Shown: in pieces, positions 11,685-24,874 of the stretch | How positions within the stretch are numbered: the first letter of the stretch is position 1 | How the letters are laid out: each line of letters starts with the position of its first letter | Source of the DNA: an uncultured Prochlorococcus sp. | GTDB taxonomy: Bacteria; Cyanobacteriota; Cyanobacteriia; PCC-6307; Cyanobiaceae | DNA length: 64,000 bases | Direction of reading: 5' to 3' | NCBI GenBank assembly: GCA_902519235.1 | Contig: CABYJE010000002.1 | Location: forward strand, 1-64,000 | The notes under the pieces: generated by a model | What the model was told of the DNA's origin: nothing | The model's database searches: none | What the model saw: only the letters and a program-made list of their open reading frames with translations | Program-made: the position numbers and the translations under genes

Positions 11685-13010
11685 ATGTTTGTACCTGACC
11701 ATAAAGTTTTTGAAGAAAGAAGAGAAATTTTTCTAAATAAATTAGATGGAAAAGCTGCTATTATTCCAGGAGCTAATCTCGTAAAGCACCATGCCGATTG
11801 TGAATACCCTTTTAGACAAGATAGTAATTTTTGGTATTTAACTGGTTTCGATGAGCCGGATGCAATTGCTCTTTTCTTGTCTCATAAGCCCAAGGGAGAG
11901 AGATTTATTATGTTTGTCGCTCCCAAAGATGTTATAAGCGAAGTCTGGCATGGCTTTAGATGGGGTTTAGAAGGCGCAGAAGAAGAGTTTAAGGCTGACA
12001 AGGCTCACTCAATAACCGAACTAAGAGATTTACTTCCAGGCTATATAAATGGTTCAGATGAGCTTGTTTTTTCAATAGGTAAGTATCCATTGATTGAGGG
12101 AATTGTACTCGAGACATTTTCTCAGCAACTTGAAAATCGTTCAAGATCAGGGATTGGTGCAAATTCTATAAAATCACCAGAAATTTATTTAAATGAGATG
12201 AGATTAATTAAAAGTGAGTTTGAAATTAACAGAATGAGAGAGGCTATACAAATTTCAGCAGAAGCTCATGAACTTGTAAGAGAATCTATCTCATCAAAGA
12301 AAAATGAAAGGCAAATTCAAGGTCTTCTAGAGGGATTCTTTTTGGAAAAAGGGGCCAGAGGACCTGCATATAATTCTATTGTTGCTTCGGGAGATAATGC
12401 CTGTATTCTGCATTACACTTCAAATAACTCACCATTGAAGAAAGAAGATTTATTGTTGGTAGATGCTGGCTGCTCATTGACTGATTATTACAATGGAGAC
12501 ATAACAAGAACCATCCCAATAGGTGGAAAATTTTCTAAAGAGCAAAGAGTCATTTACGAAATTGTATTAAGTGCGCAGAAAAATGCAATAAGAAGTGCCG
12601 TAACTGGATCTAATTCTAGTACTGTTCATAATGTTGCTTTAACAATTCTGATAGAAGGATTGAAGGAAATTGGTTTATTATCGGGCAGCACTGAGGAGAT
12701 AATAGAGAATCAATCATATAAACATCTATACATGCATAGAACTGGACATTGGCTCGGCTTAGATGTTCATGATGTTGGAGCATACAGAATGGGTGACTAT
12801 GAAGTGCCATTACAGAATGGAATGATTCTCACTGTAGAACCTGGGATCTATATAAGTGACAGGATCCCAGTCCCTGAGGGGCAACCTTTCATAGACGAGA
12901 AATGGAAAGGCATAGGGATAAGAATTGAAGATGATGTTCTGGTCAAAGATGAAAACCCGGAAGTTTTAAGTATTGCTGCATTAAAAGAAATCTCTGATTT
13001 AGAATTCTAA
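11685..13010 (+). CDS. pepP: Xaa-Pro aminopeptidase P
   Basis: 441 residues. The pita-bread metallopeptidase ligands are visible: Asp in VDAGCSLTDYYNGDITRT (two Asp), His in HRTGHWLGLDVHD, Glu in VEPGIYI and Glu in GIRIEDDVLV, giving a dinuclear Mn site. The N-terminal AMP_N domain contains the FRQDSNFWYLTGF motif. Removes N-terminal residues that precede proline. Confidence 0.96.
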   Translation: MFVPDHKVFEERREIFLNKLDGKAAIIPGANLVKHHADCEYPFRQDSNFWYLTGFDEPDAIALFLSHKPKGERFIMFVAPKDVISEVWHGFRWGLEGAEEEFKADKAHSITELRDLLPGYINGSDELVFSIGKYPLIEGIVLETFSQQLENRSRSGIGANSIKSPEIYLNEMRLIKSEFEINRMREAIQISAEAHELVRESISSKKNERQIQGLLEGFFLEKGARGPAYNSIVASGDNACILHYTSNNSPLKKEDLLLVDAGCSLTDYYNGDITRTIPIGGKFSKEQRVIYEIVLSAQKNAIRSAVTGSNSSTVHNVALTILIEGLKEIGLLSGSTEEIIENQSYKHLYMHRTGHWLGLDVHDVGAYRMGDYEVPLQNGMILTVEPGIYISDRIPVPEGQPFIDEKWKGIGIRIEDDVLVKDENPEVLSIAALKEISDLEF

Positions 13011-13063
13011 AATTTGACTTATATAGTTAATAGATTTATTTTTATAAAGTTTAAAGTTCAAAA

Positions 13064-13222
13064 ATGAATAAGTCTGATTCATATGATTCGAAACTATCTC
13101 AAGCAAGAGGCTTGGCTAGTCAGCTTGGCATGTTCGCGGAAGAAAACGATATCCCTAAAGATCTTTGGGATTCATTGGAAACTACTATTTATGATTTTTA
13201 TGAAGTATCTCATGAAAGATAA
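13064..13222 (+). CDS. Small hypothetical protein
   Basis: 52 codons, ATG to TAA, starting MNKSDSYDSKLSQARGLASQ and ending in an aromatic/acidic helix. Lies 53 bases after pepP on the same strand. No membrane segment. Composition and clean start support a real small gene, function unknown. Confidence 0.65.
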   Translation: MNKSDSYDSKLSQARGLASQLGMFAEENDIPKDLWDSLETTIYDFYEVSHER

Positions 13223-13328
13223 AAATCCTGTTTAGAAAGTATCAATAACTAAAATCAAGAAATTTTGAATAAATCAATCAAAATGTGTCCATAAACTGAT
13301 AAATTATTTATTAAACATAAATAAGTGA

Positions 13329-13805
13329 ATGACCTCATCAGATAAGTTAATTCAAAATTCAACAGAAAAAAAGGAAAAAAAAAGTGATGCCCCAAAGTCT
13401 AAAAATTCTTCTCCTAATTCAGGAATGATGGGCGCCACAGCTGTATTAGCAGCTGCCACTATTGATGAAGATGGAGTACCTACTGGTTATACACCTAAGC
13501 CTGACGAAGGAAGGTTTATAATTAAGGTGTTGTGGTTACCTGATAATGTTGCTTTAGCAGTTGATCAAATAGTTGGGGGAGGCCCAAGCCCTCTCACTGC
13601 ATATTATTTTTGGCCAAGAGACGATGCTTGGGAAAAATTAAAAAGTGAATTAGAGAATAAAGGTTGGATTACAGATAACGAAAGAGTAGAAATATTGAAT
13701 AAAGCTACTGAAGTAATAAATTATTGGCAAGAAGGAGGCAAAACAAAAAAATTAGAAGAAGCCAAATTAAAGTTTCCCGAAGTAACTTTTTGTGGAACAG
13801 CTTAA
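13329..13805 (+). CDS. Ribosomal protein PSRP-3 / Ycf65
   Basis: 158 residues. The core from about residue 60, with [33 protein letters not shown] and [20 protein letters not shown], matches the plastid-specific ribosomal protein 3 (Ycf65) family, a small-subunit protein of cyanobacteria and plastids. A low-complexity Lys/Ser N-terminal extension precedes it. Ends three bases before the convergent epsilon subunit gene. Confidence 0.93.
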   Translation: MTSSDKLIQNSTEKKEKKSDAPKSKNSSPNSGMMGATAVLAAATIDEDGVPTGYTPKPDEGRFIIKVLWLPDNVALAVDQIVGGGPSPLTAYYFWPRDDAWEKLKSELENKGWITDNERVEILNKATEVINYWQEGGKTKKLEEAKLKFPEVTFCGTA

Positions 13806-13808
13806 ATA

Positions 13809-14213
13809 TTAGTTCTTTGCAGCTTGAATCCAAGCTTCAGCCTTCGAAACCTTATTCAGGGCTTTAATTTTCTCTGGATTTTTTTCATTTTCAGAAAATT
13901 TGCTTATTGCTAATTTTGCTTCTTTAAGATCTTGTTCAGCATTTTGAACATTAATCTCAGAACCAATTTCAGCATTATTTACTAAAACTATGACTTCATC
14001 TGATTCAATTTCAGCGAAGCCACCCATTAGAGCTATTGATTTCCACTGGGAATTCATTCTTAGTCTTAAAACGCCTATATCAATGGCAGTCACAAGAGAG
14101 ATGTGTCCTGGAAGTATGCCAAGTTGACCAGTAGTACTAGGAAGGATTACTTCTTCAGCTTCGCCTTGATAAACATTTTTATTTGGAGCTAAAACTTTAA
14201 GAGAAATTGCCAT
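13809..14213 (-). CDS. atpC: ATP synthase subunit epsilon
   Basis: 134-residue regulatory subunit of F1. N-terminal beta-sandwich motifs [20 protein letters not shown] and GGFAEIE, then a C-terminal helical hairpin that can inhibit ATP hydrolysis. Follows the beta gene by 43 bases. Cyanobacterial arrangement: beta and epsilon form their own operon away from the rest. Confidence 0.97.
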   Translation of the reverse strand: MAISLKVLAPNKNVYQGEAEEVILPSTTGQLGILPGHISLVTAIDIGVLRLRMNSQWKSIALMGGFAEIESDEVIVLVNNAEIGSEINVQNAEQDLKEAKLAISKFSENEKNPEKIKALNKVSKAEAWIQAAKN

Positions 14214-14256
14214 TAATTCAAGATTATTTAGGTTTGATATTTATAAATTTAGATAT

Positions 14257-15936
<1,680 letters not shown>

Positions 15937-16248
15937 ATGGCAGCTGTTTCACTTACGGTCTCTACAGTAAAACCACTGGGAGATAGAATATTTATCAAAG
16001 TTTCCGCATCTGAGGAAAAAACTGCTGGAGGCATTCTTTTGCCTGATACAGCAAAAGAAAAACCACAGGTAGGGGAAGTTGCTCAGGTAGGTCCTGGGAA
16101 ACTTAATGACGATGGTTCTCGACAAACTCCAGAAGTGAGTATTGGCGATAAAGTCTTGTACAGTAAATACGCTGGAACAGACATTAAATTGGGGGGAGAT
16201 GAATATGTCTTGCTCTCAGAAAAGGATATTTTAGCTGTAGTAGGCTAA
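15937..16248 (+). CDS. groES: Co-chaperonin GroES
   Basis: 103 residues, full length. Typical [11 protein letters not shown] start and mobile-loop region [18 protein letters not shown]. Forms the heptameric lid on GroEL. Followed by groEL after 51 bases in the standard operon. Confidence 0.98.
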   Translation: MAAVSLTVSTVKPLGDRIFIKVSASEEKTAGGILLPDTAKEKPQVGEVAQVGPGKLNDDGSRQTPEVSIGDKVLYSKYAGTDIKLGGDEYVLLSEKDILAVVG

Positions 16249-16272
16249 AATATTTGTTTCAAAAATTATTAA

Positions 16273-17937
<1,665 letters not shown>

Positions 17938-17974
17938 TTAAATTCTTGTTAAAGAATTAACTTTTAATATAATG

Positions 17975-18001
17975 GGATCATTTTGTATGATCCTTTTTTT
18001 T
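17975..18001 (+). terminator. Intrinsic terminator of groESL
   Basis: Perfect 7-bp stem GGATCAT / ATGATCC with a 5-base loop followed directly by eight T. Lies 38 bases after the groEL stop and just before the convergent secG stop. Confidence 0.92.
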
Positions 18002-18009
18002 ATAAAATC

Positions 18010-18237
18010 TTATGAAATCCAGCCAGCGCTAAGAATAATCGCTAGAGATAAAAATATTATTAAAAAAGTCCAAGTTATTTTATTGAGGGATGCTTCTGCA
18101 CTACTCGCGCTATTGAATATTGAGCTCCCGCTGGCGGCGATTCCTCCCATGCCATCGCCTTTTGGACTATGAAGTAAAACTAAAATTATCAGAAGAACTC
18201 CAGAAAATACCCATATCCAACTAAAGATTTGAACCAT
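18010..18237 (-). CDS. secG: Preprotein translocase subunit SecG
   Basis: 75 residues with two membrane helices and the SecG pattern LVLLHSPKGDGMGGIAASG between them. Auxiliary subunit of SecYEG that aids protein export across plasma and thylakoid membranes. Lies 22 bases after gpmI on the same strand. Confidence 0.93.
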   Translation of the reverse strand: MVQIFSWIWVFSGVLLIILVLLHSPKGDGMGGIAASGSSIFNSASSAEASLNKITWTFLIIFLSLAIILSAGWIS

Positions 18238-18259
18238 TGCCTAAAAGCTTGTTTGAATT

Positions 18260-19882
18260 TTATACGTGTTGTACAACCTTATTATAGCCTTTTATTTCGA
18301 TTCCTTTTATTAAGGATTTCCCCGTCATTTCTTTTGGAATTGGGAGATTTAATAATTGCAATAAAGTTGGAGCAATATCGGCTAAGCCAGCATTATCCCT
18401 TAAAAAAATTTCATTTCCCAAGTTTGGGATTTTTCTTTTTTCGCCCTCAATAAAAATCAATGGAACTTTATTAGTTGTATGTGCTGTCCATGGTTCTCCT
18501 GCAGGCCCTTTCATTAACTCTGCGTTACCATGATCGGCTGTAATGAGAATAGTTCCACCCATTTCTCCAGTAGCATTAACTATTTGACCTATACATTTAT
18601 CTACCGTTTCTATAGCTTTAATCGTGGCATTCATATTGCCTGTATGACCAACCATATCAGGATTGGCAAAATTTATTACAACAAAAGCATATTCACCACT
18701 TTTAATTGCTTTAGAGCAACTAATAGTTAATTCTTCCGCAGACATTTCAGGTTCCATATCATAAGTTGCAACTCTTGGAGATGGAACTAGATATCTTTTT
18801 TCACCAGGTAAAGGAATTTCTTCACCTCCATTGAAAAAATATGTTACGTGAGGGTATTTTTCTGTTTCTGCTGTTCTGTATTGTTTAAGTCCGTTTTCTG
18901 AAACTATTTGTCCGATAAAATTATTCAGAGATTCAGGGGGAAATGCAACTTTAGTAGGGAAATTTGCGTCATATTGAGTAAAAGTAACTAAATTTAGATT
19001 TGGAAAATTTTTTCTTTCAAAATCTGAGAATTCTCTTTCTGAAAGGGATTTGATTATTTGTCTTGCCCTGTCAGGACGAAAGTTAAAGCAAATCAAACTA
19101 TCACCATCTTTAAGATAGTTCTCAGTCATTCTTATAGGCTCTATAAATTCATCAGTAATGTTTTTTTCATAACTTTTTTTTATATAATCATGAGGTGAAA
19201 TATTTGTTATTTTGATATCTGGATCGGTCAAATTTGCATAAGCTTTTTTTGTTCTGTCCCACAAAAGATTTCTATCCATTATCCAGTATCTTCCGCATAT
19301 AGATGCTATCTCGCCTGTATTAAATTTTTTTATGCATGACTCTATTTGATTAAGATATTTAGAAGCACTTTTTGCGGGAGTATCTCTCCCATCAGTAATA
19401 ATATGTATTGCAACTTTTTTAATCCCATTATCTGATGCCCATTTTATTAGACCTATTAAATGATCAATATGACTATGCACACCTCCGTCAGAACATAATC
19501 CAGTAATATGCAAAGTAGAATTGTTTTTCTTTAAAGAATCAGCCATATCCTTTAACTCATTAACCATGTCTAACTGATTATTTTTTACAACATTTGAAAT
19601 TCTTACAAGTTCTTGTTCGATTATTCTTCCTGATCCAATGGTAAGATGACCAACTTCTGAATTGCCCATTTGACCATCTGGTAGTCCTACATCAGATCCA
19701 CTAGCGCTAATTAGAGTGTGAGGATATGCATGCCACAATGAATCCATTATTGGAGTTTTGGCACTTTTTATAGCATTGTCAGAAATATCTTTTCTATAAC
19801 CCCATCCATCTAATATCGCAAGAACTACCGGACTCTCAGGAACACTTAATTTATTTATATTGTTGCTGCTAATCTTTGACAT
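18260..19882 (-). CDS. gpmI: 2,3-bisphosphoglycerate-independent phosphoglycerate mutase
   Basis: 540 residues, full length. The catalytic serine lies in [15 protein letters not shown]; metal ligands seen in [27 protein letters not shown] and TADHGNAE. Interconverts 3- and 2-phosphoglycerate, the branch from the Calvin cycle to lower glycolysis in cyanobacteria. Confidence 0.97.
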   Translation of the reverse strand: MSKISSNNINKLSVPESPVVLAILDGWGYRKDISDNAIKSAKTPIMDSLWHAYPHTLISASGSDVGLPDGQMGNSEVGHLTIGSGRIIEQELVRISNVVKNNQLDMVNELKDMADSLKKNNSTLHITGLCSDGGVHSHIDHLIGLIKWASDNGIKKVAIHIITDGRDTPAKSASKYLNQIESCIKKFNTGEIASICGRYWIMDRNLLWDRTKKAYANLTDPDIKITNISPHDYIKKSYEKNITDEFIEPIRMTENYLKDGDSLICFNFRPDRARQIIKSLSEREFSDFERKNFPNLNLVTFTQYDANFPTKVAFPPESLNNFIGQIVSENGLKQYRTAETEKYPHVTYFFNGGEEIPLPGEKRYLVPSPRVATYDMEPEMSAEELTISCSKAIKSGEYAFVVINFANPDMVGHTGNMNATIKAIETVDKCIGQIVNATGEMGGTILITADHGNAELMKGPAGEPWTAHTTNKVPLIFIEGEKRKIPNLGNEIFLRDNAGLADIAPTLLQLLNLPIPKEMTGKSLIKGIEIKGYNKVVQHV

Positions 19883-20019
19883 ATTTAGATCAAATTCACT
19901 ATTTAGTGATCTATTTTTAAATCTAGCTTTAAACGCTACTCTTTAACAATCTATATTTAAAATAGTTAGCTTTTGCTAATTTATGAAAATATTGAACGAT
20001 TATTATTTTTTGATAAATT

Positions 20020-20556
20020 ATGTCCAATAAATCCAAAAGAATCATAATACTAAATGAAATTGAGCTTAGAAAAACACTTTCACGGTTATCTTCAGAAATT
20101 ATTGAAAAAGTCAAAAATTTGGACAATCTGCTTTTGGTTGGCATCCCAACTAGAGGAATTGATTTGGCCGAAGTTCTAATAAAAGAATTATTCTCCAAGA
20201 CTGGTATAAAAATAAGAAAAGGAATAATTGATCCAACTTTTTATAGAGATGATCAAAATAGGGTGGGAACTCGATTAATAAAAGCAACTGATATTCCAAC
20301 TCCTATTGAGAAACAAGAAATTCTCTTGGTAGATGATGTAATTTATACAGGTAGAACAATTAGAGCTGCAATCGATGCATTATATTCATGGGGAAGACCT
20401 CAAAGAGTGATGTTATTAGTCATGATTGATAGAGGTCATAGAGAATTACCTATCCATCCTGATTTTTGTGGGAAAAAAGTTCCAACTAGTAAAAGTGAAA
20501 GTATTAATTTATGTTTGAATAATATTGATAATGAAGAAGGTGTTTTTTTAGAGTAG
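20020..20556 (+). CDS. pyrR: PyrR-type phosphoribosyltransferase
   Basis: 178 residues. PRPP-binding motif LLVDDVIYTGRTIRAA is clear. PyrR proteins bind pyr mRNA as regulators and often have weak uracil phosphoribosyltransferase activity; which applies here cannot be read from sequence. Divergent from gpmI and convergent with the DnaK-like gene. Confidence 0.93.
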   Translation: MSNKSKRIIILNEIELRKTLSRLSSEIIEKVKNLDNLLLVGIPTRGIDLAEVLIKELFSKTGIKIRKGIIDPTFYRDDQNRVGTRLIKATDIPTPIEKQEILLVDDVIYTGRTIRAAIDALYSWGRPQRVMLLVMIDRGHRELPIHPDFCGKKVPTSKSESINLCLNNIDNEEGVFLE

Positions 20557-20563
20557 CTTAAGA

Positions 20564-22192
20564 TTAAGAAATATTTCCTAAATTATATTCTCCAAGAAAT
20601 TCATCTTTCCTATCGAAACATTTAACTAATAAATCAGCTTTTTTAGAAATATTGAAGAAAAGTATTAAGTTATCTTCTCCAAGATTAAATTTATTTTTGA
20701 TTGTTATTTTAAGTGGTTCTTTTTCCCATTTTAAAATTGCTTCTTCACTTTGGACCTCTGATAATTTTGGTAATCCATTTTCATAAATCACATCATATTC
20801 TCTATCTTTTTTTGTCTCTCCAATTATAATTTCAAATATTTTCTGATTATTTTTACTAGCTTGCAGGATAAGTTTGAATGGGTTTTCAGTTGGCCATGTT
20901 TGACCTTTGCAAAAAATAGGATGCCAGAAGTGTTTTTGTTCTCTTTTATTAAATAATCTAATAGATAGTCCTTTGGTTAAAATATCTTTTATTTTTACTC
21001 CTGGGGTCATCGATAAAGCTCCCAATGCAATTGATTCAATGGGAGGAGGTGTTTTTATTTGAACTTTTGCAATCTTCTTTGTTATCCATTCTTTAATTAA
21101 AGGAATTTGCGAACCCCCTCCAACCAAAATAATTACATCTAGGTCATCTGCTGTTAAAAATTTGCCTCTTGCTTCATTTAATAAATCTTTGAGTAAAGCG
21201 TTAAGGTGATTTAGAAGATTATTCTCAATAATAATTTTCTCAAAAATTTCTTTACTAAGGAAAAATTCTTTTTCTTGATATTCTTCAATTAAAAATTTTA
21301 CTGGATATTCATCTTCATATTTTATTTTTGATGAGCTCAGTTTACATTTTATTTGTTCTGCCGTTAAAAGATTTATTGGATATTTATTACCTGGAATAAA
21401 ATAATCAACGATCCATTGATCTATATCTTTTCCACCAATTTTTGAGCCTGCTTTACTTATTATTTCAGCGCACCTTATTTTTTGTTTTGAAATTGAGCTT
21501 ACATTATTTCCATTAAATTTCAATAATTCGGCTATTGGTCCAGATTTCCCCTCGCCACCCTCTATTTTGACAATATTCATATCTATTGTGCTTCCTCCAA
21601 TATCTAATGTCAGAATTTTGGATCCAAATGGAACATTAATTCCTAAACTTGCAGCAGTGGGCTCATCAACTAATGCTATTTCATCTACAGCTAATTCCCC
21701 GCAAAGGTTAACCAACCATTCTCTGTAACCTTTATATGTATCAATAGGAGCACTTATAATAAGTCTTTTGACTTGGTATTCTTTAGGAATATTTTCCCAC
21801 AAAAATCTAAAAAATTTTTCGCCACATTCAGCAGGGTTTAAAATATTTTTTTGATAATTTTTTTCAATAGGATTTCCAATTAACCTTTTAAAATTTGAAT
21901 GAAAAAACAAATCTGTATTAGAACTATCTCTCATCTTCAAAGCACTCATACCAATTTTCAAATCTTTTGATGGTTTTTCGAACCAAACTGCAGTAGGTAT
22001 AACACCGGGATATGATGTAATATTAGGTATTTCTACTAAAATTGGATTGGTCTCTTTTTGATCTTGAAAAATTACTACTGTATTGGTATTCCCTAAATCA
22101 ATAGCAAGAGTTCCAGATAAACTTTCTTTCATATAATTTTTTAAATCAATTAAGTGCTTTTTGTAATTTATGTTTTGAATTGGTCCAATCAA
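20564..22192 (-). CDS. DnaK-like (Hsp70 family) protein
   Basis: 542 residues. Actin-type ATPase motifs are present: LAIDLGNTNTVVIF (phosphate 1), TLDIGGSTIDMN (phosphate 2) and VILVGGGSQIPLIKEW (adenosine). The C-terminal part is short and does not resemble the normal substrate-binding lid, so this is not the housekeeping DnaK. Cyanobacteria carry such divergent Hsp70 proteins; client unknown. Divergent from rpoZ with a 33-base gap. Confidence 0.88.
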   Translation of the reverse strand: MIGPIQNINYKKHLIDLKNYMKESLSGTLAIDLGNTNTVVIFQDQKETNPILVEIPNITSYPGVIPTAVWFEKPSKDLKIGMSALKMRDSSNTDLFFHSNFKRLIGNPIEKNYQKNILNPAECGEKFFRFLWENIPKEYQVKRLIISAPIDTYKGYREWLVNLCGELAVDEIALVDEPTAASLGINVPFGSKILTLDIGGSTIDMNIVKIEGGEGKSGPIAELLKFNGNNVSSISKQKIRCAEIISKAGSKIGGKDIDQWIVDYFIPGNKYPINLLTAEQIKCKLSSSKIKYEDEYPVKFLIEEYQEKEFFLSKEIFEKIIIENNLLNHLNALLKDLLNEARGKFLTADDLDVIILVGGGSQIPLIKEWITKKIAKVQIKTPPPIESIALGALSMTPGVKIKDILTKGLSIRLFNKREQKHFWHPIFCKGQTWPTENPFKLILQASKNNQKIFEIIIGETKKDREYDVIYENGLPKLSEVQSEEAILKWEKEPLKITIKNKFNLGEDNLILFFNISKKADLLVKCFDRKDEFLGEYNLGNIS

Positions 22193-22225
22193 TTGTAAGA
22201 TATACTTATATTAAAAAATTTTTTA

Positions 22226-22462
22226 ATGAATATATCAAATAATCCTGGAATTGACTCTAATGATCTTGCGAAAAGGGGTGAGAGCTTAATAAGAAAATCA
22301 ACAAATAGATACTTAACTACAGTAAAAATTGCTTTTAGAGCTAAACAAAGACGTTTTGATGATTTTGATGGATTATTAGAGGAGTCAACTATAAAGCCTG
22401 TTCAAAGATCAATTATTGAACTAAGTGATGAACAAGACCAACCAGATTTACTTCCTGGGTAA
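22226..22462 (+). CDS. rpoZ: RNA polymerase omega subunit
   Basis: 78 residues. The segment [20 protein letters not shown] followed by IAFRAKQRR is characteristic of cyanobacterial omega. Assists assembly of the beta' subunit. The DUF1818 gene begins two bases after its stop, implying one transcript. Confidence 0.9.
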   Translation: MNISNNPGIDSNDLAKRGESLIRKSTNRYLTTVKIAFRAKQRRFDDFDGLLEESTIKPVQRSIIELSDEQDQPDLLPG

Positions 22463-22464
22463 TC

Positions 22465-22836
22465 TTGCTAAAAGACCAAAGAAGTTGGAGATTACATAAA
22501 GATTTTAAAAAGGGTAAATTTTGCTTTTTGATTGGTGTTGAAAATTGGTCAATTGAGTTACAAAAAAGTGAATTTCATTCGCTTTATCTTTCTCTTCTAA
22601 GAATCAGTGAACAACTAATAGATATCAAGAATGAATTAATGGATGAGGAGTTTGTTACTTTAGAATTTGAACAGCTGCCTTGGTATATTGAGTTAGAAGG
22701 AAAAAAGGAGGAATGGAGTTTAAGATTTGTTTTTGAAAGTCAAGATCAAACGAGATCTTTTGAAATGTATTGGCCGATACCAATAGCACAAACTTTATGT
22801 TATGAAATAAAAAACATGTGGGAATCAATGGATTGA
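22465..22836 (+). CDS. DUF1818 family protein
   Basis: 123 residues with a TTG start just two bases past the rpoZ stop. Mixed alpha/beta, no membrane segment; ends with YWPIPIAQTLCYEIKNMWES as in cyanobacterial DUF1818. Function unknown to me. Co-transcription with rpoZ is likely from spacing. Confidence 0.85.
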   Translation: MLKDQRSWRLHKDFKKGKFCFLIGVENWSIELQKSEFHSLYLSLLRISEQLIDIKNELMDEEFVTLEFEQLPWYIELEGKKEEWSLRFVFESQDQTRSFEMYWPIPIAQTLCYEIKNMWESMD

Positions 22837-23149
22837 AAGATAAATAAAATTGGAAATTTTGAATAATATATCCCCGTGCGCAAAAAAATTTTTCACAACT
22901 TTTCCACAACTTTTCCTACAAAATTATCTTATGACCTAAATCATGTGGAAAACTTCTGATTCAATACAATTCTTTATATTTAAGTAAAATTTATTTTGTA
23001 AAAACTATTTTTTTCTATAACTACTGAAATGACTGAATTCTCATGATTCTATTACCTGAGACTAACTCTTATTAATGCTTGTTGACGATTTTGTGATTTT
23101 GAAGAAAACTTATATTTGTAAGTTTTAAATTTCAACAAGATTTTTGAGT
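22837..23149. promoter_or_regulatory. Intergenic gap with paired DnaA-box-like sites
   Basis: 313 bases without a gene. TTTTCCACA occurs at 22900-22908 on the plus strand and again at 22944-22952 on the minus strand, with near copies beside the first. These match the cyanobacterial DnaA box TTTTCCACA. The rest is AT-rich and unremarkable. Confidence 0.5.
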
Positions 23150-23401
23150 ATGAAAGAATTAAATTCCAATGTCGATCAAATAGTTTTTAATCAGAGAGAT
23201 GAAGTAATTAGTTTCAAATGTGAACTTCAGGCAAATCTTCAACATGCTATGAAAAAATTTGTTGAGGAACATCCTAACTGGGATCAATATAGGATTTTGC
23301 AAGCTGCTATTGCAGGATTTTTGATGCAAAAAGGTTTTCAAAATAGGGATTTAACGAGACTCTATGTTGGAAATATGTTCTCCATGAATTTTAAGGATTA
23401 A
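23150..23401 (+). CDS. DUF2811 family protein
   Basis: 83 residues from ATG 23150; a TTG two codons earlier is in frame but ATG is the simpler start. Helical: FKCELQANLQHAMKKFVEEH and WDQYRILQAAIAGFLMQKG match cyanobacterial DUF2811, whose function I do not know. Converges with the EVE-domain gene. Confidence 0.85.
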   Translation: MKELNSNVDQIVFNQRDEVISFKCELQANLQHAMKKFVEEHPNWDQYRILQAAIAGFLMQKGFQNRDLTRLYVGNMFSMNFKD

Positions 23402-23406
23402 AAATT

Positions 23407-23865
23407 TTATACTTTTTTTAGTAGTATTTTTGCTATATCATTTCTGACAGGTAGGATAGATAATCTATTACCTTTTTTTACAACTAATAACTCATCTTCA
23501 TTAAATAAAACCTTTAATTCGGGTAAACTTAGAATCTTATCTGACTTAGATAAGTATTTTACTTTTACACAATCCCATCTTGGATTTTCAGGTTTTGATT
23601 TTGGATCGAAATACTTTGAATCTTTATCAAATTGGGTAGGATCAACAATACCTAGATCAATCACCTCCATAAGCCCAACAATACCTGGCGGTTTACAGTT
23701 CGAATGATAGAAAAAAACCTTGTCTCCTTTATTCATTTTTCTCATGAAATTTCGAGCTTGATAATTTCTTATCCCGTCCCATAAAGTTACCCCTTCATTT
23801 TTTAAAGTATCAATGCTGTATGCATCAGGCTCACTTTTCATAAGCCAGTAATTTGGTTCAGTCAT
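23407..23865 (-). CDS. EVE-domain protein
   Basis: 152 residues. NYWLMKSEPDAYSIDTL, WDGIRNYQARNFMRKM and VFFYHSNCKPPGIVG are diagnostic of the EVE family, PUA-like folds that read modified bases in DNA or RNA. Complete. It marks the end of the ordinary core block; the small-gene region starts to its right. Confidence 0.95.
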   Translation of the reverse strand: MTEPNYWLMKSEPDAYSIDTLKNEGVTLWDGIRNYQARNFMRKMNKGDKVFFYHSNCKPPGIVGLMEVIDLGIVDPTQFDKDSKYFDPKSKPENPRWDCVKVKYLSKSDKILSLPELKVLFNEDELLVVKKGNRLSILPVRNDIAKILLKKV

Positions 23866-23892
23866 GGTCTATGATTTGCGGGAAATAGTACT

Positions 23893-23936
23893 GCTGGTAT
23901 GGTGCTGGTATGGTGCTGGTATGGTGCTGGTATGGC
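23893..23936. repeat. Tandem repeat, four 11-base units
   Basis: GCTGGTATGGT repeated four times without gaps, with one change in the last base of the final copy. Lies 28 bases before the EVE gene start, so it is in its 5' region. Strikingly G-rich for this AT-rich DNA. Confidence 0.95.
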
Positions 23937-24103
23937 ATTTTGTTAATTTTTTCGTAATTCAGCCAAATTCAAAGCATTTTATTTACTTTATCGAACAATA
24001 TTAGTTGAAGAAAGTTCACATTTATAAAAGTGTTGGTGGGTATATGGGGTACACATGATGGTTTTTCATCGTTAAATGAAACTTTAGGATTGCTGTTGAA
24101 ATT

Positions 24104-24253
24104 TTAAGGATATAACTTTTTAATAGCTTCTTTTTGTTCTTGCTTTTTTATGTCTTCAGCATCTAAAACAGGGCACGAGTTTTGATTTAGTGATAAGAGG
24201 AAAGTGCTTTTTTTGAATAGTTTGAAAAGTGGTGTAAGTAATAAGTTTTTCAT
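24104..24253 (-). CDS. Small hypothetical protein
   Basis: 49 residues starting MKNLLLTPLFKLFKKSTF and ending in a Lys/Gln-rich helix, one Cys. Its ATG follows immediately on the TAA of the 71-codon gene upstream (24254), zero spacing, so translational coupling is likely and supports both genes being real. Basic amphipathic start, function unknown. Confidence 0.65.
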   Translation of the reverse strand: MKNLLLTPLFKLFKKSTFLLSLNQNSCPVLDAEDIKKQEQKEAIKKLYP

Positions 24254-24469
24254 TTATTCCCAAGTTTTCATATCAGAGAAGTCGCTTGCTATTGCATGAA
24301 GCATCCCTCCTACAAATGATCTAGGGCAACCAAGTTTGTTAACTAAAACTTCTGATTGTTTTTTGATATCTTCCCATGTAGGTCTGATATCCTCATTTAT
24401 TTGTTTAAGGCTAGGTTTAAATTCTTCTGAATCATTCATATTAAAAGGTATTAACTTATTAAAATTCAA
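24254..24469 (-). CDS. Small hypothetical protein
   Basis: Up to 71 residues; a second ATG at 24439 (MNDSEEFKPSL) may be the true start, giving 61. Soluble, acidic, with a helical C-terminal part SFVGGMLHAIASDFSDM. First gene of a two-gene unit with the 49-residue gene. No family recognised. Confidence 0.65.
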   Translation of the reverse strand: MNFNKLIPFNMNDSEEFKPSLKQINEDIRPTWEDIKKQSEVLVNKLGCPRSFVGGMLHAIASDFSDMKTWE

Positions 24470-24517
24470 ATGATAGTAAAGAAAATCTCATTTATTTAAA
24501 TAAATATTCAATAAAAA

Positions 24518-24673
24518 TTACAAAATAAATTCTTTAGAAATTATTCTAAGCTGATTTAAATTCAGATTATTTAAATAATTATTTGCAATAAATTTTTCCT
24601 CATTAATTTCGAGATCTTTAATCTCAGAAATAATGCTATTAGATATTAAATCAATTAAATGTTCTTTATCCAT
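24518..24673 (-). CDS. 51-residue paralog family protein, copy 1
   Basis: Starts MDKEHLIDLISNS and ends LNQLRIISKEFIL. A second protein of identical length at 48778-48933 shares both ends, so this is a genuine small gene family. Helical, acidic, no membrane segment. Function unknown. Confidence 0.8.
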   Translation of the reverse strand: MDKEHLIDLISNSIISEIKDLEINEEKFIANNYLNNLNLNQLRIISKEFIL

Positions 24674-24874
24674 GACTTATATATAAACCCAAAACAAACA
24701 TTAATTATTTAAAGTCTTCAACTCAACATATAAGTAAAAATACTCAGATAAATATAAAACTCATAGGTTTGCTAAATCACTTTAGATGATTGGTATAGGG
24801 TGCACGCGAATTATCAGCTACTCACACTTGAGCTTTTTATGTAACATAATAAGTTTACATAAAGTAACAATTAA

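Noticed and set aside
22889-22952. Chromosome origin
   Set aside because: Only two perfect DnaA-type boxes and no dnaN, dnaA or other origin neighbours; the AT content is no higher than in other gaps.
23893-23936. Tandem 11-mers as a CRISPR array
   Set aside because: Units abut with no spacers, are too short, and no cas gene is present in the window.
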